A DNA stretch of 64,000 bases, taken from positions 1,362,369 through 1,426,368 of the forward strand of contig KL647294.1 of NCBI GenBank assembly GCA_000727475.1, in the 5' to 3' direction. This document shows, piece by piece, positions 53,953 to 64,000 of the stretch. Made by a program: the position numbers and the translations under genes. Within the stretch, counting starts at the first letter, position 1, and the number at the start of each line of letters is the position of its first letter. The notes below the pieces were generated by a model. The model worked only from the letters and a program-made list of their open reading frames with translations. It did no database searches and was not told the origin of the DNA. The stretch is from Sarcocystis neurona. Its lineage: Eukaryota > Apicomplexa > Conoidasida > Eucoccidiorida > Sarcocystidae.

Positions 53953-55374
53953 GTGTGCATGTATGCACCCATTTACAAGGTAAAGAATATACGTACATCC
54001 ATACATTCAGAAGCACTGCCTACTGACGCTCCCACGTTAGAGGAAGGAAACGGTCGAAAAAAGGACCGAGATAAAGGGAAAAGCATTGGATCACGCATTT
54101 TCTCCGCTCTAGCGCTCACCTGCGGCGCCGGTCTGACTACTTCACCACCTAGGTGTCTGGAACTTGAACTTTACGACAGGCAGGACCCAGGGACGACTTC
54201 CGTTTTGCACACGACGTCTTCGGCCTTTCTTTCGTTCATCAAACCTGGAGGAAGCGGTCTAACACTGTGATACCTCCACGAATCGGATATACTCCTGGAG
54301 CCTTGCGGCTATTCCGTCTTATACCCTTACGTTGCCGTGCTGTCAGCGATGTGGGTATTCCCTCTTACTCCTACGTTGCCTTGCTGTCAGCGATGATAGT
54401 AGGCAGGTGTGTACTTTTACCACAGTTGTCCGCAAATCCACGTTCGGAAAATAGGTCGCAACAGTTCCCCACTAACCCCCTTTCGCATTAGCCTACAGCG
54501 TTGTTGCGACGCAACGCCTTGCTGCGTACATAGATATGGGGGGTCACACAGAATCATCTGGAACGCCCAGCAGTGCCACCTTACTGCACCTGCCTCGGCG
54601 CTAGCACGTGGAGGCGTGCTGGAGACCTGTATTCTGCAGTGCTACCAAGATGCAACTGCCTCCCCGCAAGCACCTAACCAGGACAGGACTGACCACCACG
54701 GAATAGAATGCATACCGACAGGACCGGCCAGCAGCCCCTGGGCCTCCGAACACATGCAGAATTAGAAGTGTTTCAGCATATAGCCTTCCTCCAGTGCAGC
54801 TGCTCCCGTCGAAGCTGTAAGAGGAGTGAAACTTCTGCACACGCGGGTGCCAGCACATAGAGGTGTCGACTAGCACAAGAGATGAGACGGGCTCTTCTAT
54901 TTTGCAGCGCTGCTTAGAAAGAGCTACTTTCCTCATAACAATCGAGGAGAATGGGAATTTACGTGTCTGTAACGCAGCCGTGCGCTCGCGTAGGGTTTCT
55001 TTTATCGTATACACTAAGGCTGATTAAGAAACACCTTTGCAGGCTCACTCACACCTACACGCAAGCACCTTTACACGTCTATGTATATATGTATATATGG
55101 ATACGTTTCTACAGATTCGTACACGTGTGCGTGCCTGCGCCTATTCAGGAAATTCAGTGTGCCGGGCAACATGACTGGCCAGCTATCAGCTGTGCCTCAG
55201 TCCCAAGTTACGCGTGACGACACAGCACCTCTGCTAGTAAAAGACATGCTTGACACAGTTCTGCGCAGCAGCGTAGAGTGCCTTAATCATTTTCTGCATC
55301 TACCGGGTAAGACTTCTGCCGCTGTTCATCCAGCTCCTCCTCCAGTAGGCATATCGGCCGACTCCAAAAGATGA
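53953..55374 (+). CDS. Possible small multi-exon gene
   Basis: Three plus-strand stretches have protein-like composition. 53953-54270 contains Gly-Lys-Ser-Ile-Gly-Ser-Arg and Arg-Cys-Leu-Glu-Leu-Glu-Leu. The 54409-54765 frame contains Ile-Leu-Gln-Cys-Tyr-Gln-Asp-Ala and ends at a stop. A stretch from about 55150 to 55374, after CTATTCAG, contains Leu-Val-Lys-Asp-Met-Leu-Asp-Thr-Val and Val-Glu-Cys-Leu-Asn-His. I could not join them, and no domain is recognised. They may be exons of one gene or chance. Confidence 0.2.
54311..54399. repeat. Imperfect tandem duplication, about 45-base period
   Basis: A segment containing TACGTTGCC followed by TGCTGTCAGCGATG occurs twice in a row with a few differences. 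The period is about 45 bases, a multiple of three, which would keep a reading frame if the region is coding. No function can be assigned. Confidence 0.4.
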
Positions 55375-56410
55375 TCTAGTCTGCTCGAACGCTTCAACAA
55401 TTCCGTCAGGGGCGCATTTTATAGAAGTTCTGAGTTAGACTCCTGCGGAAATACGACGGCGACAAAGTGGACACTTTGCTATAGTAAATGGTTTTTTCCC
55501 ACTGTATCAAGCAGGAGTTTGAACCTGGTAAATTATAACCAACAAAGAGACTTAGGTAGGAATTGTCGAAAAGGGTGCGGCTTGGTTCACGCTGGTGCAG
55601 TTCTTACGATGCCGGTGTAGGTATCTCGACCTGCCACCGAACTACAAGTGAAATATCGATCGGAGGTGGCAATCTCGGTTGCAGATTCTCGAAACTGGTG
55701 CAGTCGTTCCAGGGGCACGCCTGTTTGAAATGGCCTCTCAAAACGCGTACGCAAACCCGCATGAAATCTCTTGTACTGGTACATCTTAACGCTCATCCGC
55801 GTGTAATTCAAGCTTAATTGCCTACTAGTTTGTGCAGGTGTGTTGACGTACATGTCTGCTTTAGTGTTTCTGTGGTATTTACGCAACTTCCCGCCTTTTG
55901 CAAAATGTTTACTGACCAGCTTGAAAGCACCCATTTTTGCAAGACTTTCAAAGAATGTGGACCGACGTTTACGCTCGGAATGCGGAACATGTGCACCCGC
56001 ATCTCCGCGGTGTACAGCTTCCACCTTTGAAACACACGATGGGGCCTGCAGACCCCTGACCTGCAAACAAGATTGGCAAGGTACGTCTACGTTTGCAAAC
56101 TCGACTAATGATCGTCAATAGTTTAAGCTTGTAGACGTCAGTCGCTGGAGAGGACGACAAATTAACGTAGCTTCTGACCGGCAGAAAAAAGAGGGAACTT
56201 AAAGGGGGCAGCGGCGCCCACACACTTGAGCAGTTCGAATCTCGGAGAGCGCGGTTGCCGACCGGAACTGTCTAGAGACAGGATTGCCAGATCATCCGAG
56301 CACCCACCTGTGCGTACGATGTGGAACACGGCGTGGTGCAAGCGCAGGGATGCCCGTGACTGTCACGTGGCCCGTGAAATTCGTGTCTAAGTCAGTGAAT
56401 CCCCAGGACC

Positions 56411-59400
56411 TTATGAATCTCGCGGATGTATACGTTGGTTGATTCCTGTCAATAATCGTCCAACCACGTGAGTACTTTCTGTAGAATGTTGTTTCGTCGT
56501 CCCTGGTCGTGGGATCACGATTGTTCTTTCCTGTTGTGTAACCACCTTCGGATGTTCCTCCTCCTCGTACCGTTGCTGTTGCACATCCCTCCGTGCTGCT
56601 GGCGTTAAGAAGTCACCACCACTAGAATGTATTGTATCTTCGCTACTATGCCATATGTCCCCATCTGTCGTAGCATACTCTTGCAGAAGCTGTTGCCCCT
56701 GCTGTTGCTGCGGGAGCGACTGCAGTGCTTCCCCTGTTTCGTGCTGTGGCCTTTGCCATTGATATCTGGCGTTTTCCCTATTAGTAATCGGCTCGTTCTT
56801 GTGCAGGTGTGTCTTGTATCTGTGTGGCTCCGCAAGGGCGCCTTGAGAGTTTACGCACGAGGCGTTGGCACTAAGCCTGCAGTCTTTCAACCGTCGTTCG
56901 CTGCTGTCCGCACACCCATTCTCTCCATCCACTTCTTTGCCTCGCGTTGGCGCATGGCAGTCGCGAATCGTGACAGGCGCCGGTAATCCGCAGTTATCAT
57001 GCGAGGAAGAATCTCCCGTATGTGTTCTCACGCTCGATAATGGAGCGGCAGAAGCAGCCGCACATCTTTCTGCCTGTCGCGCCAGCAGGATTGCATGCCC
57101 GAGAGATGTGGGATGTTTAAGTTGTACATATTGTCTGAGGTCAGGTTTCAAATTTTCAATGAAAATGCGGGTCGCAATTGTTTCCGGGATGTGTTCCCCT
57201 CCTTTGTATAATGCCAGAAAACGCCGAATATAAGCTTTTACAGGATAGATATTCTGGTTTACATGAAACAGATTATCCGCGGGCGAAAGCTGTTTTGGCA
57301 TTGCTGACGCAGGACACGCTTGGGTTACTGCAGCATTTGCAGCTGACAAACTAGACGTGGGTGGCTTTGGTGTTGAGGAAGAAGAACAGCTTGGTATATT
57401 AACACGCTGCTGCTCGACTTTAGGACCGTCCGTTTGCGTGTCACCTCTTTGAGAATCCAATCCTTTCTCTCCTGCTAGATCAGCTCCTGATCTCGGCGTA
57501 CCGACAGCCGTCAATACATCCACGCTCTCTCTTTTTTCTGCACTGAAGGGCACGTCGTGCTCGTGCTTCTCCTCTTCGTCATCCTGCTCATCCTCTTCCT
57601 TCGGCACAGGGTGGTCACGCACGTGTGGCTGTTGATGTTTCCGTTGCTCCTGATGCTTCTTCTTTTTATCCTTGTCACGTTTGTCCTGGTGTATCTGCAG
57701 CTTCTTCTTCCTCTTATCTTCTTCGGGCCCAGCAGAGGGGCCGTTCTGCTGTTCGTACTGCAGGTACCACAGCTCTACATTCTTCTTCTGCACCTTCCTG
57801 CCCTGGCGCTTGGTGAGGTGTCTCCTAGCTGGTGAGGTGCAACAACTAAGTTCCGGATCATCTTCTCGCGGCGATGGAGGACCTGAAGGGGAAACGACGG
57901 AAGAATCATTGTTTTCCGCCGTCAGTCGCCGTAGCAAATTTTGCATACACGCGAGGAGACTGGCAAGGGAGACGTCGCCACCAGCCCTTCCTCTGTCACA
58001 CACGTGCTGGTCTGTCTGGGGGACGCTTTGGGCTTTGCGTGCCGCTATTTCTCGCAGTTGTTGATTCGACGCATCCATCGACGAAGGCGGCGCTGGATCA
58101 GTATCTTTCGTGACGCAGATCGAATGAGAGCTTGTGGTACTGCTTTTCGTCGTCGTGGTGACCGTCGTCTTTGTCCTAGTAGTTGTTGTGGCGCACGGCA
58201 AGTTAGTTGAACTGGCAGTTTTTTTCTCCCCTTCTCGAAGCGATCCGTCTCCACCAGCGGGTTGCTCGCAGGAGCGTGCAGACTCTGCGAACGACACCGG
58301 ATGCGCAAGCTGGGGCAACAGCAACGCTGCGTGCTGCTTATCCTTCTGGTCGTCGTGCTCCTGCAGATCTTCATTGTACTGCTGTTCTTCCGACTCCTTG
58401 TGGTGTACGTCTTGCTGCGTTTGGTGCTCCCGCTGCTGTTGCTGCTCTTGGTGTTTTAGTTGGTAGGGCTGTTGCTGCGGCTGCTGCGCCGTATCCTTGA
58501 GCGCTTCATCTTGGATAGGTTCCGTATCTGTTGTGCCACCAGCGACATCCGAGCGCTGCTGTGTCGGCTGTTGCTTCACGCGTCCTTCCTTTGTGACCAC
58601 TGATGCTCGTCGCTCAGCGAGCGCAGTGTAGAGCCCACTGACTTCCTCCTCCATCTGCTGGAGTTGGTCTTTCCACCTTTCACGCTCCGCTTCAAGTCGT
58701 ACGCAGGTGTCTCGCCACTTGATAGCATCTTTTCTAGCCTCCTCGACCTCCGCATCTTTCTGTGATACCTGCTGCAGCAACTGTTGGTACGAGTTAAAAG
58801 GAGGAGGGAAGAATTGCTCGGGATGTGCCGCAACTAGCCAGCGCAGCAGCAGCCAGTGAAGCCCTCCTTGCTTAAATCGTCCATTAAGTTCGTCTATTGT
58901 GGAATTCAGCAACTGCCACTGTTTTGGGGAAATATTCATAAATCTTGCGATGACTTCATCCATCTTCGGCAGGGGGCCCGCTGGCAACTTCCGTGTTTTG
59001 AGTCTCAGCAACGTTGAGTGCAGCATTCCGACTGTGGCAGCATTCGGTGACGGCGACGTACCGACGGGGTCACCGGCAGCAGCCGCTGCAGCGGAGGTAG
59101 GGGAAGTGCCAGTCAAGAGTACAGCGCCTGTCACTGAACCTGCAACAACCGTATCCGAAAAGCCTTCGGGAGCTGTCGAAGTCTTCTCAGTCGTCTGGCG
59201 CGAAACAGCGTAAGCATTGCCACGACCCGTGACGCTCTTGCTGTCTTTGCTGTAGCTTCTCTTGTTACTGTTACTAGTGGGTTCACGTCCGCCTCTGAAA
59301 TTTGGAAGATCCTCGAATAAAACACTTCTGCGTTCGATGTTCTCCGAATCCGGTATTGGAGGCTTTGCACCGCCGCCAGCCACCACGCCATCGTGACGAG

Positions 59401-59431
59401 TGAAGGGCTTCATTCTTTCGCGGTGCACCAC
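56411..59431 (-). CDS. Protein with Ty3/Gypsy Gag-like segment and no pol
   Basis: A 1006-codon minus-strand frame without introns. A helical stretch near residues 145-205 (Trp-Gln-Leu-Leu, Leu-Leu-Arg-Trp-Leu) is followed by a predicted coiled coil at about 225-275, long Gln/His/Glu-rich and Thr-rich linkers, and a Lys-rich segment near 570-605. Residues about 720-790 carry the pattern of the Gag capsid C-terminal part: Tyr-Ile-Arg-Arg-Phe, Ile-Phe-Ile-Glu-Asn-Leu-Lys-Pro-Asp-Leu-Arg, then Ala-Ile-Leu-Leu-Ala-Arg-Gln-Ala-Glu. I see no CCHC zinc knuckle, protease, reverse transcriptase or integrase, and no long terminal repeats flanking it. Either a domesticated gag gene or a relic whose frame happens to be intact; the long intact frame favours domestication. 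The start is Met at 59431 or Met7. Confidence 0.7.
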   Translation of the reverse strand: MVHRERMKPFTRHDGVVAGGGAKPPIPDSENIERRSVLFEDLPNFRGGREPTSNSNKRSYSKDSKSVTGRGNAYAVSRQTTEKTSTAPEGFSDTVVAGSVTGAVLLTGTSPTSAAAAAAGDPVGTSPSPNAATVGMLHSTLLRLKTRKLPAGPLPKMDEVIARFMNISPKQWQLLNSTIDELNGRFKQGGLHWLLLRWLVAAHPEQFFPPPFNSYQQLLQQVSQKDAEVEEARKDAIKWRDTCVRLEAERERWKDQLQQMEEEVSGLYTALAERRASVVTKEGRVKQQPTQQRSDVAGGTTDTEPIQDEALKDTAQQPQQQPYQLKHQEQQQQREHQTQQDVHHKESEEQQYNEDLQEHDDQKDKQHAALLLPQLAHPVSFAESARSCEQPAGGDGSLREGEKKTASSTNLPCATTTTRTKTTVTTTTKSSTTSSHSICVTKDTDPAPPSSMDASNQQLREIAARKAQSVPQTDQHVCDRGRAGGDVSLASLLACMQNLLRRLTAENNDSSVVSPSGPPSPREDDPELSCCTSPARRHLTKRQGRKVQKKNVELWYLQYEQQNGPSAGPEEDKRKKKLQIHQDKRDKDKKKKHQEQRKHQQPHVRDHPVPKEEDEQDDEEEKHEHDVPFSAEKRESVDVLTAVGTPRSGADLAGEKGLDSQRGDTQTDGPKVEQQRVNIPSCSSSSTPKPPTSSLSAANAAVTQACPASAMPKQLSPADNLFHVNQNIYPVKAYIRRFLALYKGGEHIPETIATRIFIENLKPDLRQYVQLKHPTSLGHAILLARQAERCAAASAAPLSSVRTHTGDSSSHDNCGLPAPVTIRDCHAPTRGKEVDGENGCADSSERRLKDCRLSANASCVNSQGALAEPHRYKTHLHKNEPITNRENARYQWQRPQHETGEALQSLPQQQQGQQLLQEYATTDGDIWHSSEDTIHSSGGDFLTPAARRDVQQQRYEEEEHPKVVTQQERTIVIPRPGTTKQHSTESTHVVGRLLTGINQRIHPRDS

Positions 59432-60354
59432 GAGAACGACGGAAGGACAGGTAATAATTCGAATAAACAGAGAGGGGAACAGGCAAAGGGCAAGGGCAAT
59501 TTAGAACTTGGACGTGTACAACGAGTGGAAGTGCAGCGGGAGACACAGCTGCTGCCGGTGGCAAGGAAACGGAACGACGAAAAGGAGGAGGGATGATGGG
59601 AATGCGGCCGATAGTGGGAGACATGTGTGCCAAGTAACACGCGCACGCCTGCGTAGAAGACCTGCGGAGTCGCCTCGCAGATGGTCTCAGGCGCTGAGTG
59701 GGACAAGGGCAGTACAGTTACAGACGCCCGGGACAAACACTATGAATTACTTACTGAGGCAACGGCACTTTAATGTCCAGGCATGTGTGTACGAAGTCTT
59801 GCCCCCACTGGAAAGTTACTGATGATGTGAATATTGTTGAGTTGACTAATAGACCTGTTCTTCGTCACTAACGTCTTCGTGGCGCCGTTTGCCTCACAGC
59901 CATTTTTGTAACTAGCTTTATCTATAAATAGGGACGCGTGGTGACGGCAATGTCATCACTGCTAAAGTGAGAATAGCAAAGACACGTGGCAGCTCAAATC
60001 TGATACGACGTGAAGCCGCCAGCAGCGACGGAATATGCGGGACAACCGGGAGGCTTTTATCGCCGCCACTCGTTCTTCGTAGAGACTAGCCGGTGTCAGT
60101 ACCACAGGTAACACTGACACATCATACAGGGCCGCGTACTTGACGACAATCGGTAGAAGGAGTACAACGAAGAACCATCCACAAAAACATAGATTGAGTT
60201 ACACGTATAGCACTTGTACGAGACACATGAGCTCAAACGACAAGCACAAGGATATTAATGACTGTTGAATTGGGACAAAAAGCTTATCACCTACCTATTC
60301 CGCGAGAGCGGTTCAAATGGTAGCGCACACGGTCCTTGATGTGAAGCCTGGGAT

Positions 60355-60520
60355 AATGTACGGCTGCCAAACCGCCGGCCCCGGTGGCAGCCACTGAACA
60401 ACTGAAGCAGCCGCAGCAGCAGAAAGAGCACCGGATGGAGGACCCCAGAGCGAGCGTTGGCGGCGGCAGCACCAGCCGAGGCAACAAACCGCAGAGGCTG
60501 CGCCAGTAGCAGAGACGCAA
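60355..60520. other. CAG-rich island, possible exon
   Basis: The plus strand carries CAG/GCAGCAG triplets that read as Gln/Ala-rich in two plus frames, while the minus strand reads Leu-rich with a signal-peptide-like start near 60530. In this genome such triplets are common in exons. The coding strand cannot be decided from this stretch alone. Confidence 0.2.
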
Positions 60521-62130
60521 ACGGTTCCACCCGCGGCGTGGCAGCAGGATTTGTAAAGAAAATCCCTGTGGTCGGAATATAAACGGGATGGCACTCTTCG
60601 TGTCAGGGAACACTGGCCAGCACCTCCCATGTACGAGCGGACTAGGCATCGTGTAAACCTGTGAAAGAACGAAGACCCTCTGCACAGCGGCAGCGTGACT
60701 GCACGCGCAACTCACGAGCGGTATGTGCAGAAAATTATAAGGTGTGCCTCGCATCTAGATTCTTCTTGCTTTGAAAGCAGTGTTTTTTGTGCAGGTGATG
60801 CATTTGCCCTAAGGTACGTCAAAGTGGCAGTTCCTAGAAACTGAACTTTTGAAACAGCTGCGCAATCTACGCCTGCGTGCTCTACGCATACACACATGAG
60901 TACACCTTTAAACGCGAACTGTGTATACACTCCTGCCCACATCTTCCGTAATACGGGTATAAGCATGTCTACTTGTTTTTCGTGCTAGAAGGCGTACATC
61001 TGATCAGCAGTGATGAATACCAACGTGCCCTCGTAGAACGGTGTGGACCGTAGGGATGTGATAAAGACATGATTATGTTCTGGCGTCCTTCATCTAGGTG
61101 GAGTGCGGACCTGCTACGTTTTCTATAGTGCAACTACAGAGAATAGTCGTCCAGAGGAGCGTAATCCTTAAAGTCGTGGTAAAGGCGCGACTGGGTTTCG
61201 AGCTGCTTCAGAGATAGTGCGGAACGGAATTCAAGATGTATTTTGACAAACGAAACATAAATACAGAGGTGCACACGTGTGCACAGGTACAAGGGGAGAT
61301 CACATCATATGTATGCAAACGAACGGTGTTGCGCACGATTCTACGAGCGGCGAAGAGACAGACATAGCTGGGGACCAGGTTGAAATAGAGATTTCTGCGA
61401 GATTCCGCACGAGTTGGTTTGACGAAACACGTAACAACTGGTCGTCTTGCCAAGGGTGGTAAGAGAGCCATTCCAGTTTTATGTCTTACGCAGTAAACTC
61501 AGCACCTAAGTTCGTAAGTGGGCGATTCCTGTCTGAATTCGTACAAAGGGAACTTTGTGACGAAGTTCTCCAGTTTATTACATGTATGTGAATGGTGGCA
61601 CTCTGCTGTGACTCTGTATTACAGATCTGCATGATGCGCACAGGACGAAGCTTCACACGAGTTTAAGATAATCCGTGCAGCGGGAATTACTCTGAGGCTA
61701 GTCTCGGCACTGCTGGACACATTTTACGATGTCGCCGGGACTCGCTAAGTGCTCACTACCACGTTTCTGCTTGTGTAGGATCCAGAGTCCCAAGATATAT
61801 TCCTGAGCATATGTACAGCATTGATTTGAGTCCCCGTATACTCAAATGCACTACGAAGCAGTCCTTAAAATTCTAGTCAACCAAGTCCTCTTCTTCTTTT
61901 GTAAGGAAGAGTACGCCCAGCTACTGGCTTCTGTTGCATTCCACTTTTATTTTTACGCTTAGACATGAATATATATGGCCACGCCACGTAGGAGTCGTGT
62001 ACACAAGTATGTGTTCGAAATAATCTTCTATTCTTGCCTGTGCAGTGCAAATATTGATTGTACGCCTTCTCATACAGGCTGTAAATGACCGCGGCTGCGC
62101 TGCCGCTTTTCGGCAACCATCAAACTCAGG

Positions 62131-62598
62131 GTGCGCCAAGGTGCACTTGCTCTTGGCGCTCTGCTTATATTCGTCCGAATTGACTTGTGCTGTACTGCAC
62201 GCACCTCCCTGCTAACAAACCACATTAAGCACCCAGCACTGTGGCCAGCTGCTGGGGTGTGTTCGAAGCATCTCCAGAAATGTCGGACGGGTAACTACAA
62301 GACTCACGTAGTGTACGTCAGTCTCAATCTCTACACAGATGCACACAAATCTGCAGGGAGACTCGGACATGGCATTCTTCCACGTTCTTCGCAAGTGCAC
62401 ATGCTTAAACGCCTACTTCTAATTCTGCGAATATTACTGCTGACCTCTGTGTTTTGGACCACACATGCGATTATGCAGTTCCGAGTTAAGGGTTTCCCAT
62501 TTAGTTCTATGAAGGTGCAGATATACAAAAATACAGATACCAAGATCCATGCAACCGAAGATTTGTCATTGTGCCATACGTGGACGTATATTTGTTGA
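62131..62598 (+). other. 155-codon open frame with hydrophobic N-terminus
   Basis: The frame has a hydrophobic start (Leu-Ala-Leu-Gly-Ala-Leu-Leu-Ile-Phe-Val) but begins with GTG, and no ATG in the same frame lies just upstream, so it would have to be an exon of a spliced gene. A second hydrophobic patch is near residues 92-108. Family not recognised. Confidence 0.15.
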
Positions 62599-62945
62599 GC
62601 GCGGCAACGCAGGCGGTGCCCGGAGGTAAGAATCAGGGCGCACAGCTTTGCTTACGTGTATAAGGGCATGTTTGGCCAGTCGCAGCCTCCTTGCGTATGC
62701 CGAGGAGGCGTTACTCCAGACGCGTATTTTGTGGTTCAGTCACCAACGGGCACCGCCGTCTCACGTGCGACGTTTTTCTGACTTCACCGTCCGACAGGTG
62801 TGTAGATTGAGCGTACACGCCACCTCACGCTTCTCACGTATACGTGTAGGCTTTTGCGCAGCAGAACTGCGAATGGCTCACTGAAACTGTAATATTGTAT
62901 TTGGTGATCTTTTCCATATGACAAGGGTGGTAATCACAGGACAAA

Positions 62946-63200
62946 TTGACGTCCGCGCACCTCGTTCGTCGTACGAAGGCTGTGTTCACTGGATACAGAA
63001 TCATGTTACCTCCTGGTGGTCCTCAAGTGACCAACTGTAACCAGAGTTATCGCGTTTTCGCTCGTGAGTTGCCAGTGATCGATCAGTCGGACTTGTCCGC
63101 AACTGTAAACAACGCACTCTTCAGAAGATGTGATGCTCTAGAACACAAACTTTTCTTTCGCGTTGCAAATGCATACACTCGCGGGAAAAATCCGCGGTAA
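62946..63200 (+). other. Coding-like open frame, possible terminal exon
   Basis: The frame reads Val-Thr-Asn-Cys-Asn-Gln-Ser-Tyr, then Leu-Pro-Val-Ile-Asp-Gln-Ser-Asp-Leu, then Phe-Arg-Arg-Cys-Asp-Ala-Leu-Glu, and ends at a stop. The composition is protein-like, with two Cys. No domain is recognised, and splice sites on its left side were not resolved. Confidence 0.2.
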
Positions 63201-64000
63201 ATAATGCATCGAGGAAACTCTGGTGCTACTGCTCAGCAACAGCCCTCAGCAGGCAAACGCTGTTAGGCACCACGAAGAGTTGTGGAATTCCTCCAACGTC
63301 GCGGGAAGTTAGCCATCAAAGATCACGGTTCACGCATGTGCCGAAGCTATTTAGGTACAAAGGAGAAGAGAATTCAAGCCATTACTTGTACCGATTTGAT
63401 AGGGTTTTTCTCCCTGCATGGCGTAGTCATTCAGGCCCATTAGCATTTACTGTAGGGCGCATGGGGCATTTCGTACGTCTGAAGAACTCTTCCTCGCGCA
63501 TCAGTATCACGGAACCATTACGAAGCTTTTGGGAGGTTACAAGGAACTTAAATGTTGTACTCATGTCCTGTGTTGGAAATCAAGCTCTGTTGTGCGTCTT
63601 CGTGGAAGGTGGAATTCCTGTCTGTCTGATCTTCCTGCGTGTCGCTTTAGAAGGATACAATATATATATATATATATATATATGTGTATATGTATACCTC
63701 TACCCATACAGCTTTCCTAAACACGAGTGTTTTAGTGTTACAAGAGGGAAATAGAGACATTGCTGGCCTAGCCATCGGCACGAGTCACCCCAGTTTGTCG
63801 CGCGGGGGTAGTTCAATTGAGTGGCTCGAAACGTCCGCCACGCAACCCTACGGAGCACCTCGGCGGCTGAGACCGGCCGGTGAAGTCTGCCGTTTATGCA
63901 AGTGAAGAAGACCGGCAGCAGAGTCCGTGAGAGGCCATTTCCACGAGCACTGGTGACTCACAGCGTCCCTTATCCGGATGACGTCTTTTACAGTTCACGC

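Larger units (their letters stand above)
52216..56410. other. Intergenic region between the giant gene and the Gag-like gene
   Basis: No gene is firmly supported. It should hold the 3' ends of two convergent genes. A few plus-strand stretches at 53.95-55.37 kb look coding-like and are listed separately. The remainder has only short open frames on both strands. Confidence 0.4.
59432..64000. other. Intergenic region with no firmly supported gene
   Basis: The promoter side of the Gag-like gene lies at the left end. A CAG-rich island is at about 60355-60520, and coding-like stretches occur at 62131-62598 and 62946-63200. A TA repeat lies at about 63660-63683. Nothing else could be supported. Confidence 0.4.

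Noticed and set aside
57557..58064. Leu-rich plus-strand ORFs around 57.6-58.5 kb
   Set aside because: They are antisense to Glu/Gln/Lys-rich linkers of the Gag-like gene and look membrane-like only for that reason.

Overview
The window looks like nuclear DNA of an apicomplexan, most likely an eimeriid coccidian (Eimeria/Cyclospora type). The signs are near-balanced base composition, short CAG/CTG-derived runs (Gln, Ala, Ser) inside coding sequence, many introns carrying TA/CA/GTATAC microsatellites, GTAAGT-like donors, a rhoptry-kinase-like (ROPK) pseudokinase, and a very large secreted mosaic protein. The species cannot be fixed from the sequence alone.

Layout. 1-6725: no gene I can support; a few short open stretches and a CTG-rich island. 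6726-8129 (+): single-exon ROPK-like pseudokinase with a signal peptide. 8748 to about 10795 (+): a signal-peptide exon ending in a perfect donor, followed by several coding-like stretches, probably one small secreted-protein gene of unresolved structure. 10796-14918: mostly non-coding, with one unassigned 269-codon minus-strand ORF. 14919-52215 (+): one giant multi-exon gene that dominates the window. 52216-56410: mostly non-coding, with a few coding-like stretches near 54-55.4 kb. 56411-59431 (-): a 1006-residue protein with a Ty3/Gypsy Gag-like segment and no pol. 59432-64000: little that can be supported.

The giant gene is the main result. I joined exons by hand from donor and acceptor positions and reading phase. 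Most mapped junctions keep the frame across intron sizes from about 160 bp to more than 2 kb, which supports a single transcript. The mapped exons code for roughly 6,400 residues. In order the product has: a hydrophobic N-terminal region; repeated cysteine modules; three bacterial-type (SbsA/Big_5-like) Ig domains; about ten sushi/CCP-like modules with four Asp-Cys-Gly-Gly motif repeats; a helical cysteine-rich region; one Lin-12/Notch repeat (LNR); a SEA-like domain; further sushi-like modules; one transmembrane helix; and a cytoplasmic tail of about 810 residues. LNR followed by a SEA-like domain resembles the Notch negative regulatory region, which suggests (as inference) a surface or microneme protein controlled by regulated cleavage.

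How the genes work together is not shown by the sequence. The pseudokinase, the small secreted candidate and the giant receptor-like protein would all enter the secretory pathway and could serve host-cell interaction. The Gag-like gene is separate and probably derived from a retroelement.
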